From Planctomycetaceae bacterium (GTDB taxonomy: Bacteria > Planctomycetota > Planctomycetia > Pirellulales > UBA1268): a stretch of 13,413 bases of DNA. The notes under the pieces are model-generated. The model searched no databases. It was given only the letters and a program-made list of their open reading frames with translations, and was not told where the DNA came from. A program made the translations under genes and the position numbers. Of the stretch, positions 1 through 6,698 are shown one piece after another; the first letter of the stretch is position 1, and every line of letters begins with the position of its first letter. The DNA is taken from contig JABHNP010000247.1 in assembly GCA_018694455.1 (NCBI GenBank), positions 1 through 13,413 on the forward strand, written 5' to 3'.

Positions 1-633
1 AGAGCAATTCAAGAATTCTCCAGCACCGGAGCAGGATTTTCTCTTGCAATGAGGGATCTCGAAATTCGTGGTGCGGGCAATCTCCTAGGTACGCAACAGA
101 GTGGTCACATAGCTTCAGTAGGCTACGAGTTGTACTGCCGTCTTTTAGAAAATGCCGTATGTGGCCTTAAGGACTTGCCCTTGAAAGAGCCTCCACCGGT
201 GAGGATTGATTTACCAGGAGATGCATGGATACCCAGAGACTACATAGCCGACCTGAGAACAAAAATTGACTTTTACCGTCGGATTTCTCGAACTATCACA
301 AACGAACACGTGAATGACATTGAAACAGAAATGGGAGATCGCTTTGGACCACGACCGGCAGAGGTACAACGCTTGCTTGATCTTGCAAGACTACGAATCG
401 CAGCATCGTCACTAAGCATTGATTCGATTTCAAAACAGCCAGGAATTCTTGTCATCGGCCATCATGATATTCGCAGTATTGAAAAATGGAAGCAGGCATG
501 CTTACTTGCTGGCCAAGAAGTTCGCATCGTCGAAAACAAGACTGTTGTTCTACCTTTACATGAGCGAGATGCTTCAGACGGAGACCGACTGTTTCAGACC
601 GTCAAAAATATTTTTCGTGTAAAAGAAAACTAA
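1..633 (+). CDS. mfd: Transcription-repair coupling factor Mfd, C-terminal part (5' truncated by window edge)
   Basis: The reading frame is open from base 1 and gives 210 residues before the TAA at 631-633. Mfd is an ATP-driven DNA translocase that removes RNA polymerase stalled at lesions and recruits UvrA. The first visible residues (GAGFSLAMRDLEIRGAGNLL, then GTQQSGHI) are the end of the RecG-like helicase module, motif VI plus the TRG translocation motif, and are nearly diagnostic. The rest (DLPGDAWIPRDYI, DFYRRISR, EMGDRFGPRP) matches the Mfd C-terminal domain (D7), which masks the UvrA-binding surface in the resting enzyme. The N-terminal UvrB-like and RNA polymerase-interacting domains lie outside the window. 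The C-terminus looks intact. The identification rests on recalled family motifs and is very secure. Confidence 0.96.
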   Translation, partial: RAIQEFSSTGAGFSLAMRDLEIRGAGNLLGTQQSGHIASVGYELYCRLLENAVCGLKDLPLKEPPPVRIDLPGDAWIPRDYIADLRTKIDFYRRISRTITNEHVNDIETEMGDRFGPRPAEVQRLLDLARLRIAASSLSIDSISKQPGILVIGHHDIRSIEKWKQACLLAGQEVRIVENKTVVLPLHERDASDGDRLFQTVKNIFRVKEN

Positions 634-657
634 GTGATGATACTTTTTATCATGACT
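633..657 (+). terminator. Weak stem-loop directly after the mfd stop codon
   Basis: ATGATA (637-642) and TATCAT (648-653) form a perfect 6-bp stem with a 5-base loop. After one G-G mismatch, AGT (633-635) pairs with ACT (655-657). It starts on the last base of the mfd stop codon. The stem is AT-rich and no T-run follows it, so it may only be an mRNA 3'-end structure rather than a true intrinsic terminator. Confidence 0.3.
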
Positions 658-926
658 GAACTTCTAAGAATATGAAGCCGCCGTCCTCTATAAATTACCT
701 GCCTTATCACCCACGCAATTAATTGGTCTTTCAAAACTGAACTGAGTACGTCATTTCAACACCAAGGTCTTGCTTCAAAACGCCTGCTCCGAATGCTTTT
801 TGACCTGTTTTAAAAAGCTCCTACGCTCGATGGCACCACCATCTTCTCTACCTTAACGTGCAAAATATAGTCTTTTTCGAGAGCGTTCTGGTCTGTACAG
901 TTCCGATGCCCTTGTGGTGAATTGCG
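634..926. other. Intergenic region between mfd and the PpiC-like gene
   Basis: About 290 bp without a supportable gene. Stops are frequent; the best forward frame directly after mfd gives only a dozen or so codons. The visible structure is the post-mfd stem-loop, a CAATTAATTG palindrome at 716-725, and a loose promoter-like pair (TTGACC at 800-805, TACGCT at 822-827, 16-base spacing) that could serve the downstream gene. The -10 match is poor. Confidence 0.4.
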
Positions 927-2357
927 GTGATCATTGCATTACCATTTTACTTTCTACATACCGATACCGTGCATTACTCGAACCAACTTTGTTATCGTCG
1001 TATTGCTGTTGCAATTGCTTTCAGCGCATGCATGGCGTGTGCAACTCTTGCCACTGAGCCTGTACAATCCGGTGCTGAGCCAGAGCTTTTCAAGCCTGTA
1101 ATGCCAACGATTCCTGAGTCAGTATCGAGGCCTTCAAATTGGCCAACAAATATTCCGGCAACGCTCAGCAAGCATGTTCTTTCCAGTATTCTTGAAAAAC
1201 CAGGCGCTCCTCTAGAGCCTGTTGATGAAGATGGGAATCCCCTCGTTGAGAACACTGAAGGCAAGCGAGGCGAGAACACCTCCAGTCATGTAATGCTCGC
1301 CGATTACAAGGAAGTTAGTCCTGCAAACGCAACAGGCTCACGTGAGACTTCTATCGACGACATACCAGGCATGAAGTCTATCGATATGGCTCAGGTCGTA
1401 GCTCGTGTTGGACCAGAAGTTGTGCTCGCAGGCGACTTAATGACTCCCGCGGCATCAGAATGGCTAAACAAGGTTTCTCCTGGACTGCAAGAAGAACAAG
1501 TTGCAGAACTTCGATTGAAAATTTACCAGCAGGTCATCGGCCAACATCTCGAAACATTGCTTGTTTATGTTGATGCTTGTCGCATGATACCTGAGGAGAA
1601 TCTGCCAGAGATTCGTGAAAAAGTAAATGAAGCATTTGATCAAGAACAGCTTCCCAGAATGGTTCAAGCAGCAGGAGTCGGGTCTGTCCGCGAATACGAG
1701 CAACTTTTACGATCACAAGGTCAATCACTTGAGCGAATGCGAAAAATGTTTTTTGAAAGAGCTCTTGCACAAGAATGGATGCAGCAAAATGCGAATACAT
1801 CTGGAGAGATTCCACATGCAGAAATGATTGCTTGGTATCAAAACCATCTCGATGAATACGAGTTTCAAGCAAAGGTGAAATTCGAACAGATGACTGTAAA
1901 AGTCAATCAAAAACAACCCAGGAATCAAGCTTGGAACCGGCTTGCTGCAATGGGCAATGATGTCCTTAACGGACGATCATTTTCAGAAGTAGCAAAGGAA
2001 TCCTCTGAAGGCCCTACTGCCTCTAAAGGCGGTCTCTATGAATGGACCACCCAAGGCAGTCTGGTATCAGAAGTTATCGACAACGCTATTTTCTCTCTTC
2101 CCGTGGGTGAACTCAGTGCAATTCTTGATGATCAGCAATCGCTCCATATTGTTCGGGTTCTTGAGCGATCTGATGCTGGACGTACACCATTCGTTGAGGC
2201 ACAGGTAGCCATACGAATGGAACTACGCAGACAGCAGCAAGAGAACACAAGAAAAGAGTATCTTGATCGCCTAAAAAACCGGACACCAATATGGACTGTA
2301 TTTGATGATAAACAGAAAAATACCCGTCTCGCCGAAAATCCATCGATGACCCGGTAA
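927..2357 (+). CDS. Secreted SurA/PpiC-like peptidyl-prolyl cis-trans isomerase
   Basis: A 476-residue protein that probably acts in the periplasm as a parvulin-type prolyl isomerase and chaperone. Residues about 23-43 (RRIAVAIAFSACMACATLA) form a signal peptide, with likely cleavage before TEP. Residues 44-150 are a low-complexity, proline-rich linker. Residues 150-305 are helical and charged, like the SurA N-terminal chaperone region. Residues about 312-415 (VKFEQMTVKV, FSEVAKESSEG, ASKGGLYEW, FSLPVGELS) are the parvulin/rotamase domain. The C-terminus is a short charged tail. The longest frame starts at GTG 927; GTG 969 would give a more standard signal peptide without the extra 14 hydrophobic residues, and neither has a good ribosome binding site. 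The parvulin family call is secure; SurA orthology is an inference. Confidence 0.88.
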   Translation: MIIALPFYFLHTDTVHYSNQLCYRRIAVAIAFSACMACATLATEPVQSGAEPELFKPVMPTIPESVSRPSNWPTNIPATLSKHVLSSILEKPGAPLEPVDEDGNPLVENTEGKRGENTSSHVMLADYKEVSPANATGSRETSIDDIPGMKSIDMAQVVARVGPEVVLAGDLMTPAASEWLNKVSPGLQEEQVAELRLKIYQQVIGQHLETLLVYVDACRMIPEENLPEIREKVNEAFDQEQLPRMVQAAGVGSVREYEQLLRSQGQSLERMRKMFFERALAQEWMQQNANTSGEIPHAEMIAWYQNHLDEYEFQAKVKFEQMTVKVNQKQPRNQAWNRLAAMGNDVLNGRSFSEVAKESSEGPTASKGGLYEWTTQGSLVSEVIDNAIFSLPVGELSAILDDQQSLHIVRVLERSDAGRTPFVEAQVAIRMELRRQQQENTRKEYLDRLKNRTPIWTVFDDKQKNTRLAENPSMTR

Positions 2358-2507
2358 CACGGCCTTCTGCGGTGAGATTAGTCAATAACTGAAGCAAACC
2401 CTCGCCACGAATTGAGGTCGATTGCTGACAAGTCGCTTGAGGACTAAACTAAGTCTTGGAGTGCAATCAGATCGTCAAGCGGCCCGACCGCCGCTCAACA
2501 CATCCTT

Positions 2508-2511
2508 GGAG
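2508..2511 (+). promoter_or_regulatory. Ribosome binding site deciding the gltA start
   Basis: GGAG lies 9 bases before ATG 2521. It supports that start over the in-frame TTG at 2422, which has no such site. Confidence 0.6.
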
Positions 2512-2520
2512 CCCCGCTGC

Positions 2521-3861
2521 ATGAGTGCCCCCATAGCCAATTCAATTCGGTCAACACCTTGGCCAGGAACCCATTCTGATGAGCAGGCAAGCCTTTCTCT
2601 TGAAGGGCGGTCTGTAGAACTACCCGTCGTCGTCGGTAGTGAGGGAGAAAAAGCGCTTGATATTTCTCGCCTACGAACAGGAACTGGATTCATAACGCTC
2701 GACGAGGGATACGTTAATACTGGCTCTACGACGAGCGGTATAACATTCCTGAATGGCGAAGAGGGTATTCTTCGTTACAGGGGTTACCCAATCGAAGAAC
2801 TTGCCGCACGTTGTGACTTCATCGAAGTTGCTTACCTTCTTATTTATGGAGAACTTCCAAAAAAACCAGAACTTGATGCTTTCCGACATTCTTTGTCAAA
2901 CCATTCGATGATTCATGAGGACATGCGAAGTTTTTACAATGGCTTTCCTCGTGATGCGCATCCTATGGCAATCGTTGGCAGTGTTGTTGGTGCTCTTTCA
3001 ACGTTTTATCAAGACTCCTTAGATGTTCGTGATCCAAAACAAGTTGAAGTCAGTGTTCATCGCCTCCTTGCAAAACTTCCGACAATTGCTGCTTACAGCT
3101 ATAAAAAATCGATTGGCCAGCCACTCATCTATCCACGAAATGATCGTTCTTATTGCGAAAACTTTCTTGAAATGATGTTCGCTGTACCGTGTGAAGAGTA
3201 CGAGATAGATCCAGACTTTGCTAAAGCACTTGAAATGTTGCTTATCGTACACGCAGATCACGAACAGAACTGTTCGACATCAACGGTTCGTATGGTGGGA
3301 TCGAGCGATGCTAATCTTTTTGCAAGCATATCTGCTGGTGTATCTGCTCTGTGGGGACCTCTTCACGGCGGCGCAAATCAAGCATGCGTCCAGATGTTAG
3401 AACAAATTGTGGCGGATGGTGGTGATGTAAAAAAATACGTTGAACTTGCAAAAAAGAAGGGCTCCGGATTTCGCCTAATGGGCTTCGGCCATCGTGTCTA
3501 CAAAAACTATGATCCACGAGCCACACTTATAAAAGCAACGTGCGACAAACTTCTCGCTAAAATTGATCGTAATGATCCTTTGTTTGATATTGCCCAGCAG
3601 TTAGAAGAAGTTGCTCGAGCAGATGAATATTTCATCGAACGAAAACTTTATCCAAATGTGGATTTTTATTCGGGCGTCATCTATCGCGCTATGGGCATAC
3701 CAGAGCAGATGTTTACTGTACTTTTTGCAATGGGACGACTTCCAGGATGGATTGCACACTGGATGGAAATGCATCAAAGCCCTACCAAAAGAATCTGTCG
3801 CCCACGCCAAATATACTCGGGGGAGACGTGTCGTAAATTTGTGCCACTCGATCAAAGATGA
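2521..3861 (+). CDS. gltA: Citrate synthase
   Basis: Condenses acetyl-CoA and oxaloacetate to citrate, the entry step of the TCA cycle in the cytoplasm. From ATG 2521 the protein has 446 residues, normal for the bacterial hexameric type. All three catalytic residues are present: His244 in HADHEQNCSTSTVR, His282 in WGPLHGGANQA, and Asp381 in PNVDFYSG. The substrate-binding arginine region FGHRVYKNYDPRA (Arg325) and the C-terminal signature RPRQIYSGE are also present. The N-terminal beta-rich part (SGITFLNGEEGILRYRGYPI) is typical of the GltA type. The frame stays open upstream to TTG 2422, adding 33 residues of non-conserved, basic sequence; the GGAG site favours 2521. The gene lies 163 bp after the PpiC-like gene and converges with tadA. 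The function has no reason for doubt. Confidence 0.96.
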   Translation: MSAPIANSIRSTPWPGTHSDEQASLSLEGRSVELPVVVGSEGEKALDISRLRTGTGFITLDEGYVNTGSTTSGITFLNGEEGILRYRGYPIEELAARCDFIEVAYLLIYGELPKKPELDAFRHSLSNHSMIHEDMRSFYNGFPRDAHPMAIVGSVVGALSTFYQDSLDVRDPKQVEVSVHRLLAKLPTIAAYSYKKSIGQPLIYPRNDRSYCENFLEMMFAVPCEEYEIDPDFAKALEMLLIVHADHEQNCSTSTVRMVGSSDANLFASISAGVSALWGPLHGGANQACVQMLEQIVADGGDVKKYVELAKKKGSGFRLMGFGHRVYKNYDPRATLIKATCDKLLAKIDRNDPLFDIAQQLEEVARADEYFIERKLYPNVDFYSGVIYRAMGIPEQMFTVLFAMGRLPGWIAHWMEMHQSPTKRICRPRQIYSGETCRKFVPLDQR

Positions 3862-3879
3862 CCGTGACCAAACCTCTTG

Positions 3880-3897
3880 AACCTCGGACAAGGTTTT
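3880..3897 (+). terminator. Possible weak terminator after gltA
   Basis: AACCT (3880-3884) and AGGTT (3891-3895) form a 5-bp stem with a 6-base loop, followed only by TTC. It sits in the 36-bp gap between the convergent gltA and tadA stops. The stem and T-run are short, so this is only a candidate. Confidence 0.25.
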
Positions 3898-4392
3898 CTA
3901 TCTTGCCCTTCCCTTCCCTCTCTTCTGTTTAAAAAATTCTGATAAAAGACTGCTCGACTCCTGCTCTAAGACATGCCCCACATGCTCAACCTGATGATTC
4001 AGTCGATTGTCCTCAAATAGGCCATACAGAGATTCAACTGCGCCAGCTTTCACATCTGGCGCTCCCCAGACAACAGCTGGCAGCCTCGCTTGGACGATTG
4101 CACCGGCACACATTGGACATGGCTCGAGCGTCACATACAAAATGCAATCAATGAGTCTCCACGTTCCTAATGCCGAGGACGCTTGTGTCAGCGCAATCAT
4201 TTCTGCGTGCGCTGTTGGGTCTGCCAACTGCTCTTTTTGGTTATGAGCACTGGCGATAATGCGGCCGGCGGCAACTATAACCGCCCCGACAGGCACTTCG
4301 TCTTCCTCAATAGCTTGTCTCGCCTCACGTAAAGCATAACGCATCCACTTCTCATGCTCTGGCTGACCATCGAATTGATCCTGAGAAAACAT
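3898..4392 (-). CDS. tadA: tRNA-specific adenosine deaminase TadA
   Basis: Deaminates adenosine 34 to inosine in the tRNA-Arg(ACG) anticodon, so that one tRNA reads several arginine codons. The 164-residue protein carries the zinc deaminase signature: HAE at residues 62-64 (zinc-binding His62, proton-shuttling Glu64) and PCPMCAGA with zinc ligands Cys92 and Cys95. EVPVGAV near residue 32 and the preceding DPTAH are also typical of TadA. The start chosen is ATG at 4392, with GGGAG 8 bases upstream. The frame also extends to a TTG at 4428, adding 12 residues with no family match. The C-terminal FFKQKRGKGRAR is the usual basic tail. Guanine deaminase is a less likely alternative because length and motifs fit TadA. 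Confidence 0.94.
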   Translation of the reverse strand: MFSQDQFDGQPEHEKWMRYALREARQAIEEDEVPVGAVIVAAGRIIASAHNQKEQLADPTAHAEMIALTQASSALGTWRLIDCILYVTLEPCPMCAGAIVQARLPAVVWGAPDVKAGAVESLYGLFEDNRLNHQVEHVGHVLEQESSSLLSEFFKQKRGKGRAR

Positions 4393-4400
4393 AGGCCGCA

Positions 4401-4405
4401 CTCCC
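4401..4405 (-). promoter_or_regulatory. Ribosome binding site of tadA
   Basis: On the minus strand this reads GGGAG, 8 bases before the ATG at 4392. It decides for that start over the upstream TTG at 4428. Confidence 0.6.
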
Positions 4406-4609
4406 AATAGCTGGTGACTATTCCACAAAAAATGTTCGAGACAATATCGGTAGTATTACCCAAAAAATAATTTCATTATTAAATCCGCCTGCAAGACGCA
4501 CTTCGTTGGACTCCGAAGTCTTTTGCTGGATAAAATGTAAACTGAATACACGTAAAGACATTGAGACCACTGTGTCGTCACAACTCACACACTTCATTTG
4601 GAATTTTTG

Positions 4610-5254
4610 ATGGATGCACTTTTATTACTGTTGCGATGGATGCATATTTTTGGTGCAGTTATTCTAGTTGGGGGGCTCTGCTTTACACGCTTTGCTCTTC
4701 TTCCTGCTTTGGCGGATACAGATGATAACACTCGGGAAAAAATACAGGAGAAGATCCGTCGGAAATGGCTTCCCTGGGTCATCATCGGAATTACGCTCCT
4801 ACTTGTGAGTGGTTTGACAAATTTCATTCTCTTTAACAGCACCGTAAAATCGCAAGAGTGGGGTGATGGACAATGGATGAGGCAAACAAGCTATCACGCT
4901 ATATTCGGTGTGAAATTCCTCTTAGCCCTAGGGGTCTTCTATTTTGCAAGCGGACTCTTTGGCAGAGGGTCTGGTACAGCGTGGATTCGAAGTGATCGAA
5001 TGCGGTGGCTCGGCGTCACACTTGGTCTTGTTGTTGCCGTAATCATGCTGTCTAGCTGGCTTCGGAATCTCCACATGGGACCAAATCAATCGTCGATTCC
5101 AGATCTTGGTGTCTCACTTGGCACTGAGGTTGAAACGGCTGATCCTGATGAATCGAATCGTTACCAAAACTCAGAGGCGGGAACTGCTTTCCGAGAGAAT
5201 AGCAACTCGGAAGCACCGCTTGAATCATCTGACACAAGTAGACTGACTGAATAA
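4610..5254 (+). CDS. Four-helix integral membrane protein, CopD-like
   Basis: A 214-residue inner-membrane protein with four predicted membrane segments at about residues 5-34, 54-76, 98-117 and 134-151. The first segment contains RWMHIFGAVILVGGLCF, with His12 and a glycine pair. This resembles the opening helix of CopD/copper-resistance-D-like and related small haem- or metal-associated membrane families; His96 and His155 sit at other membrane edges. Residues 160-214 are a hydrophilic, acidic, serine-rich tail, probably disordered. The start is ATG 4610; a TTG at 4598 would add four residues and is not preferred. It is the first gene of a close + strand group with the small coiled-coil gene 30 bp downstream. 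Family and substrate are uncertain; copper transport is not demonstrated. Confidence 0.75.
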   Translation: MDALLLLLRWMHIFGAVILVGGLCFTRFALLPALADTDDNTREKIQEKIRRKWLPWVIIGITLLLVSGLTNFILFNSTVKSQEWGDGQWMRQTSYHAIFGVKFLLALGVFYFASGLFGRGSGTAWIRSDRMRWLGVTLGLVVAVIMLSSWLRNLHMGPNQSSIPDLGVSLGTEVETADPDESNRYQNSEAGTAFRENSNSEAPLESSDTSRLTE

Positions 5255-5284
5255 TGTGCTTACTTTCCCAAGCAGGTCAATTTT

Positions 5285-5452
5285 ATGGATAAAAAAAAGA
5301 AAAAGCGACTTGAAGTCCTTCAACAGAAAATAACGAAACTTCAGAAACTCTTAGCTGCTGAAAAAGAACAGCCCGATGATCCGGCAGAAGTCCCACGAAT
5401 TGAAGCAGAGCTTGCGAAGGCACATGAAGAAATGGCATCACTGAAGCAGTGA
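5285..5452 (+). CDS. Small conserved-looking coiled-coil protein (55 aa)
   Basis: ATG 5285 opens a 55-codon frame ending at TGA 5450-5452. The product starts with MDKKKKKR, continues with a heptad-like stretch (LEVLQQKITKLQKLLAAEKE), a short acidic turn with prolines (QPDDPAEVPR), and a second helix (IEAELAKAHEEMASLKQ). This is a probable two-helix coiled-coil hairpin, with no membrane segment or signal peptide. An AGGT lies 8 bases before the ATG. It fills the space between the membrane protein and the kinase with gaps of 30 and 38 bp. I recall similar lysine-leading short proteins in other planctomycetes, but cannot name a function. The ordered composition, codon use and spacing argue that it is real. 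Confidence 0.72.
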   Translation: MDKKKKKRLEVLQQKITKLQKLLAAEKEQPDDPAEVPRIEAELAKAHEEMASLKQ

Positions 5453-5490
5453 TTGACAACGTATTTTATTTTTCGCTAGCCTGATTGCTT

Positions 5491-6351
5491 ATGAACATCC
5501 GTAGCCTACTTGGTCCATTATTTGGTTTTGGAACAACCTCAAAAATACATATTTGGCACCGATTTGAGCCAATAGGTGAAGGCATTGCAGGAACAATGTC
5601 TAAATTTTACAAGGTGCGTGACAAGGAGTCCGACCATTTCGTTGGTCTTAAACTGCCTAATATGGACAAGGTTGGTCCAATCGAATCTCGTTTCAAGGGA
5701 TTAAACAAGCCAACCGAGGGTGAAATTGGCAAGTCTATCCAAGGTGATCATGTCGTCAAAACACATGAGTGCGGAAAGACGCACGACGGTGGCCAATTCA
5801 TTGTTCAAGATTTCCTCGATGGCACGCTTGTTCACTTTCGTTTGAAGCGGGGTGAGCCACTGTCACCAGATGACCGAATCAATATGATTGTGCAAACAGC
5901 GATAGGTGTCGCTACGGTTCATGACGCTGGATTTGTTCATCGCGACATCTGTCCAAGAAATCTAATGTTGAGTCATTCCGGCAAAACGACCCTCTTTGAT
6001 TTTGGTCTCTCTGTCCCTAATAAGCCGGCCTTCCTAAGACCAGGCAACCGAACAGGCACGCCGAATTACATGGCGCCGGAAGTAATTCGGAGACGACAAT
6101 CTGACCAGCGGCTCGATATTTTTTCGTTTGGTGTCACAGCTTATGAAATATACAGTGGGCAGCTTCCATGGCCCGGAGGAGATGCACGTGCAGCTCTAGC
6201 TCACGACACCCCAGCTCCAGATATTCGTGAAGTTGCCGATGGCATGCCGGACCGGCTCGCCGATATAATCATGGACTGCCTTAGACCCGACCCTGACGAT
6301 CGATACGACTCAATGGACTTACTTTTACAAAAAATGCGACGTTTGACCTGA
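5491..6351 (+). CDS. Stand-alone Hanks-type protein kinase with an altered catalytic loop
   Basis: A 286-residue protein that is almost only a kinase domain, with no membrane segment, signal peptide or sensor domain, so probably cytoplasmic. Visible motifs in order: glycine-rich loop GEGIAG (29-34), ATP-anchoring Lys54 in VGLKLP, a glutamate region near 76-78, catalytic loop HRDICPRN (150-157) with base Asp152 and metal-binding Asn157, DFG at 170-172, TGTPNYMAPE (188-197), Asp209 in LDIFSFGV, and Arg271. In Ser/Thr kinases the loop is normally HRDLKPEN; here the Lys position is Cys154 and the Glu position is Arg156. All other core residues are present, so the enzyme is likely active, but specificity cannot be told. 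The start is ATG 5491; TTG 5485 is less likely. It follows the coiled-coil gene by 38 bp, suggesting co-transcription. Confidence 0.92.
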   Translation: MNIRSLLGPLFGFGTTSKIHIWHRFEPIGEGIAGTMSKFYKVRDKESDHFVGLKLPNMDKVGPIESRFKGLNKPTEGEIGKSIQGDHVVKTHECGKTHDGGQFIVQDFLDGTLVHFRLKRGEPLSPDDRINMIVQTAIGVATVHDAGFVHRDICPRNLMLSHSGKTTLFDFGLSVPNKPAFLRPGNRTGTPNYMAPEVIRRRQSDQRLDIFSFGVTAYEIYSGQLPWPGGDARAALAHDTPAPDIREVADGMPDRLADIIMDCLRPDPDDRYDSMDLLLQKMRRLT

Positions 6352-6454
6352 ATAATTGGGGGCTTGAAGGGGCCATGAGGTGATTTAGACTATTAAAAAT
6401 AGGTTTGACGCGTCGAAGCTCTTTGCCCTCCATATCATCAAAGCCTCACCTGCT

Positions 6455-6460
6455 AAAGGA
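6455..6460 (+). promoter_or_regulatory. Ribosome binding site of the small basic protein gene
   Basis: AAAGGA ends 9 bases before ATG 6470. This supports 6470 rather than the second ATG at 6476, and suggests efficient translation. Confidence 0.6.
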
Positions 6461-6469
6461 ATTTCCACT

Positions 6470-6679
6470 ATGACAATGAACAAAAGCCTTCGAGTCCGTA
6501 AAGGCGGTGGTGGCAGCCGAGGTGTCTTGAGTAGAGCAGAGCGGATTACAAAGCTCAAAGATCTTGAAAAGTGGAAAGAAGGCCAGAGCCCTCTCGGTCT
6601 ACCAAAGGTCCGTGTTTACAAAATTTCAATGAAGAAGAAAAAGCCCAAGGATGATTCAGAAACGGCTGAAAGCAAATAG
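6470..6679 (+). CDS. PVC-type small basic protein
   Basis: A 69-residue, strongly basic protein. Its core (KSLRVRKGGGGSRGVLSRAE, then RITKLKDLEKWKEGQSPLGLPKVRV) matches the small basic protein conserved across Planctomycetes, Verrucomicrobia and Chlamydiae, which I recall as TIGR04137-type and as a proposed PVC signature protein with nucleic-acid binding or ribosome association. Family members are usually about 50 residues. Here a lysine-rich then acidic tail (MKKKKPKDDSETAESK) extends beyond the conserved core. The gene stands alone, 118 bp after the kinase, with its own ribosome binding site, and converges with hemY after a 19-bp gap. The exact molecular role is not established. Confidence 0.88.
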   Translation: MTMNKSLRVRKGGGGSRGVLSRAERITKLKDLEKWKEGQSPLGLPKVRVYKISMKKKKPKDDSETAESK

Positions 6680-6698
6680 ATCGTTTCAAAGACTTTGG

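Noticed and set aside
2422..2520. In-frame upstream extension of citrate synthase from TTG 2422
   Set aside because: The 33 added residues match nothing in the family and have no ribosome site, while ATG 2521 has GGAG at 9 bases.
4466..4480. AATAAT-TTC-ATTATT inverted repeat between tadA and the membrane protein gene
   Set aside because: Entirely A/T and in an AT-rich promoter region; expected by chance and no regulator can be suggested.
4500..4519. ACTTCG / CGAAGT inverted repeat followed by CTTTT
   Set aside because: It resembles a weak terminator but lies in front of, not after, genes on both strands, and the stem is only 6 bp.
6407..6414. GACGCGTC palindrome before the small basic protein gene
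   Set aside because: Only 8 bp, too short to call an operator, and the nearby TTGACG has no -10 at proper spacing.
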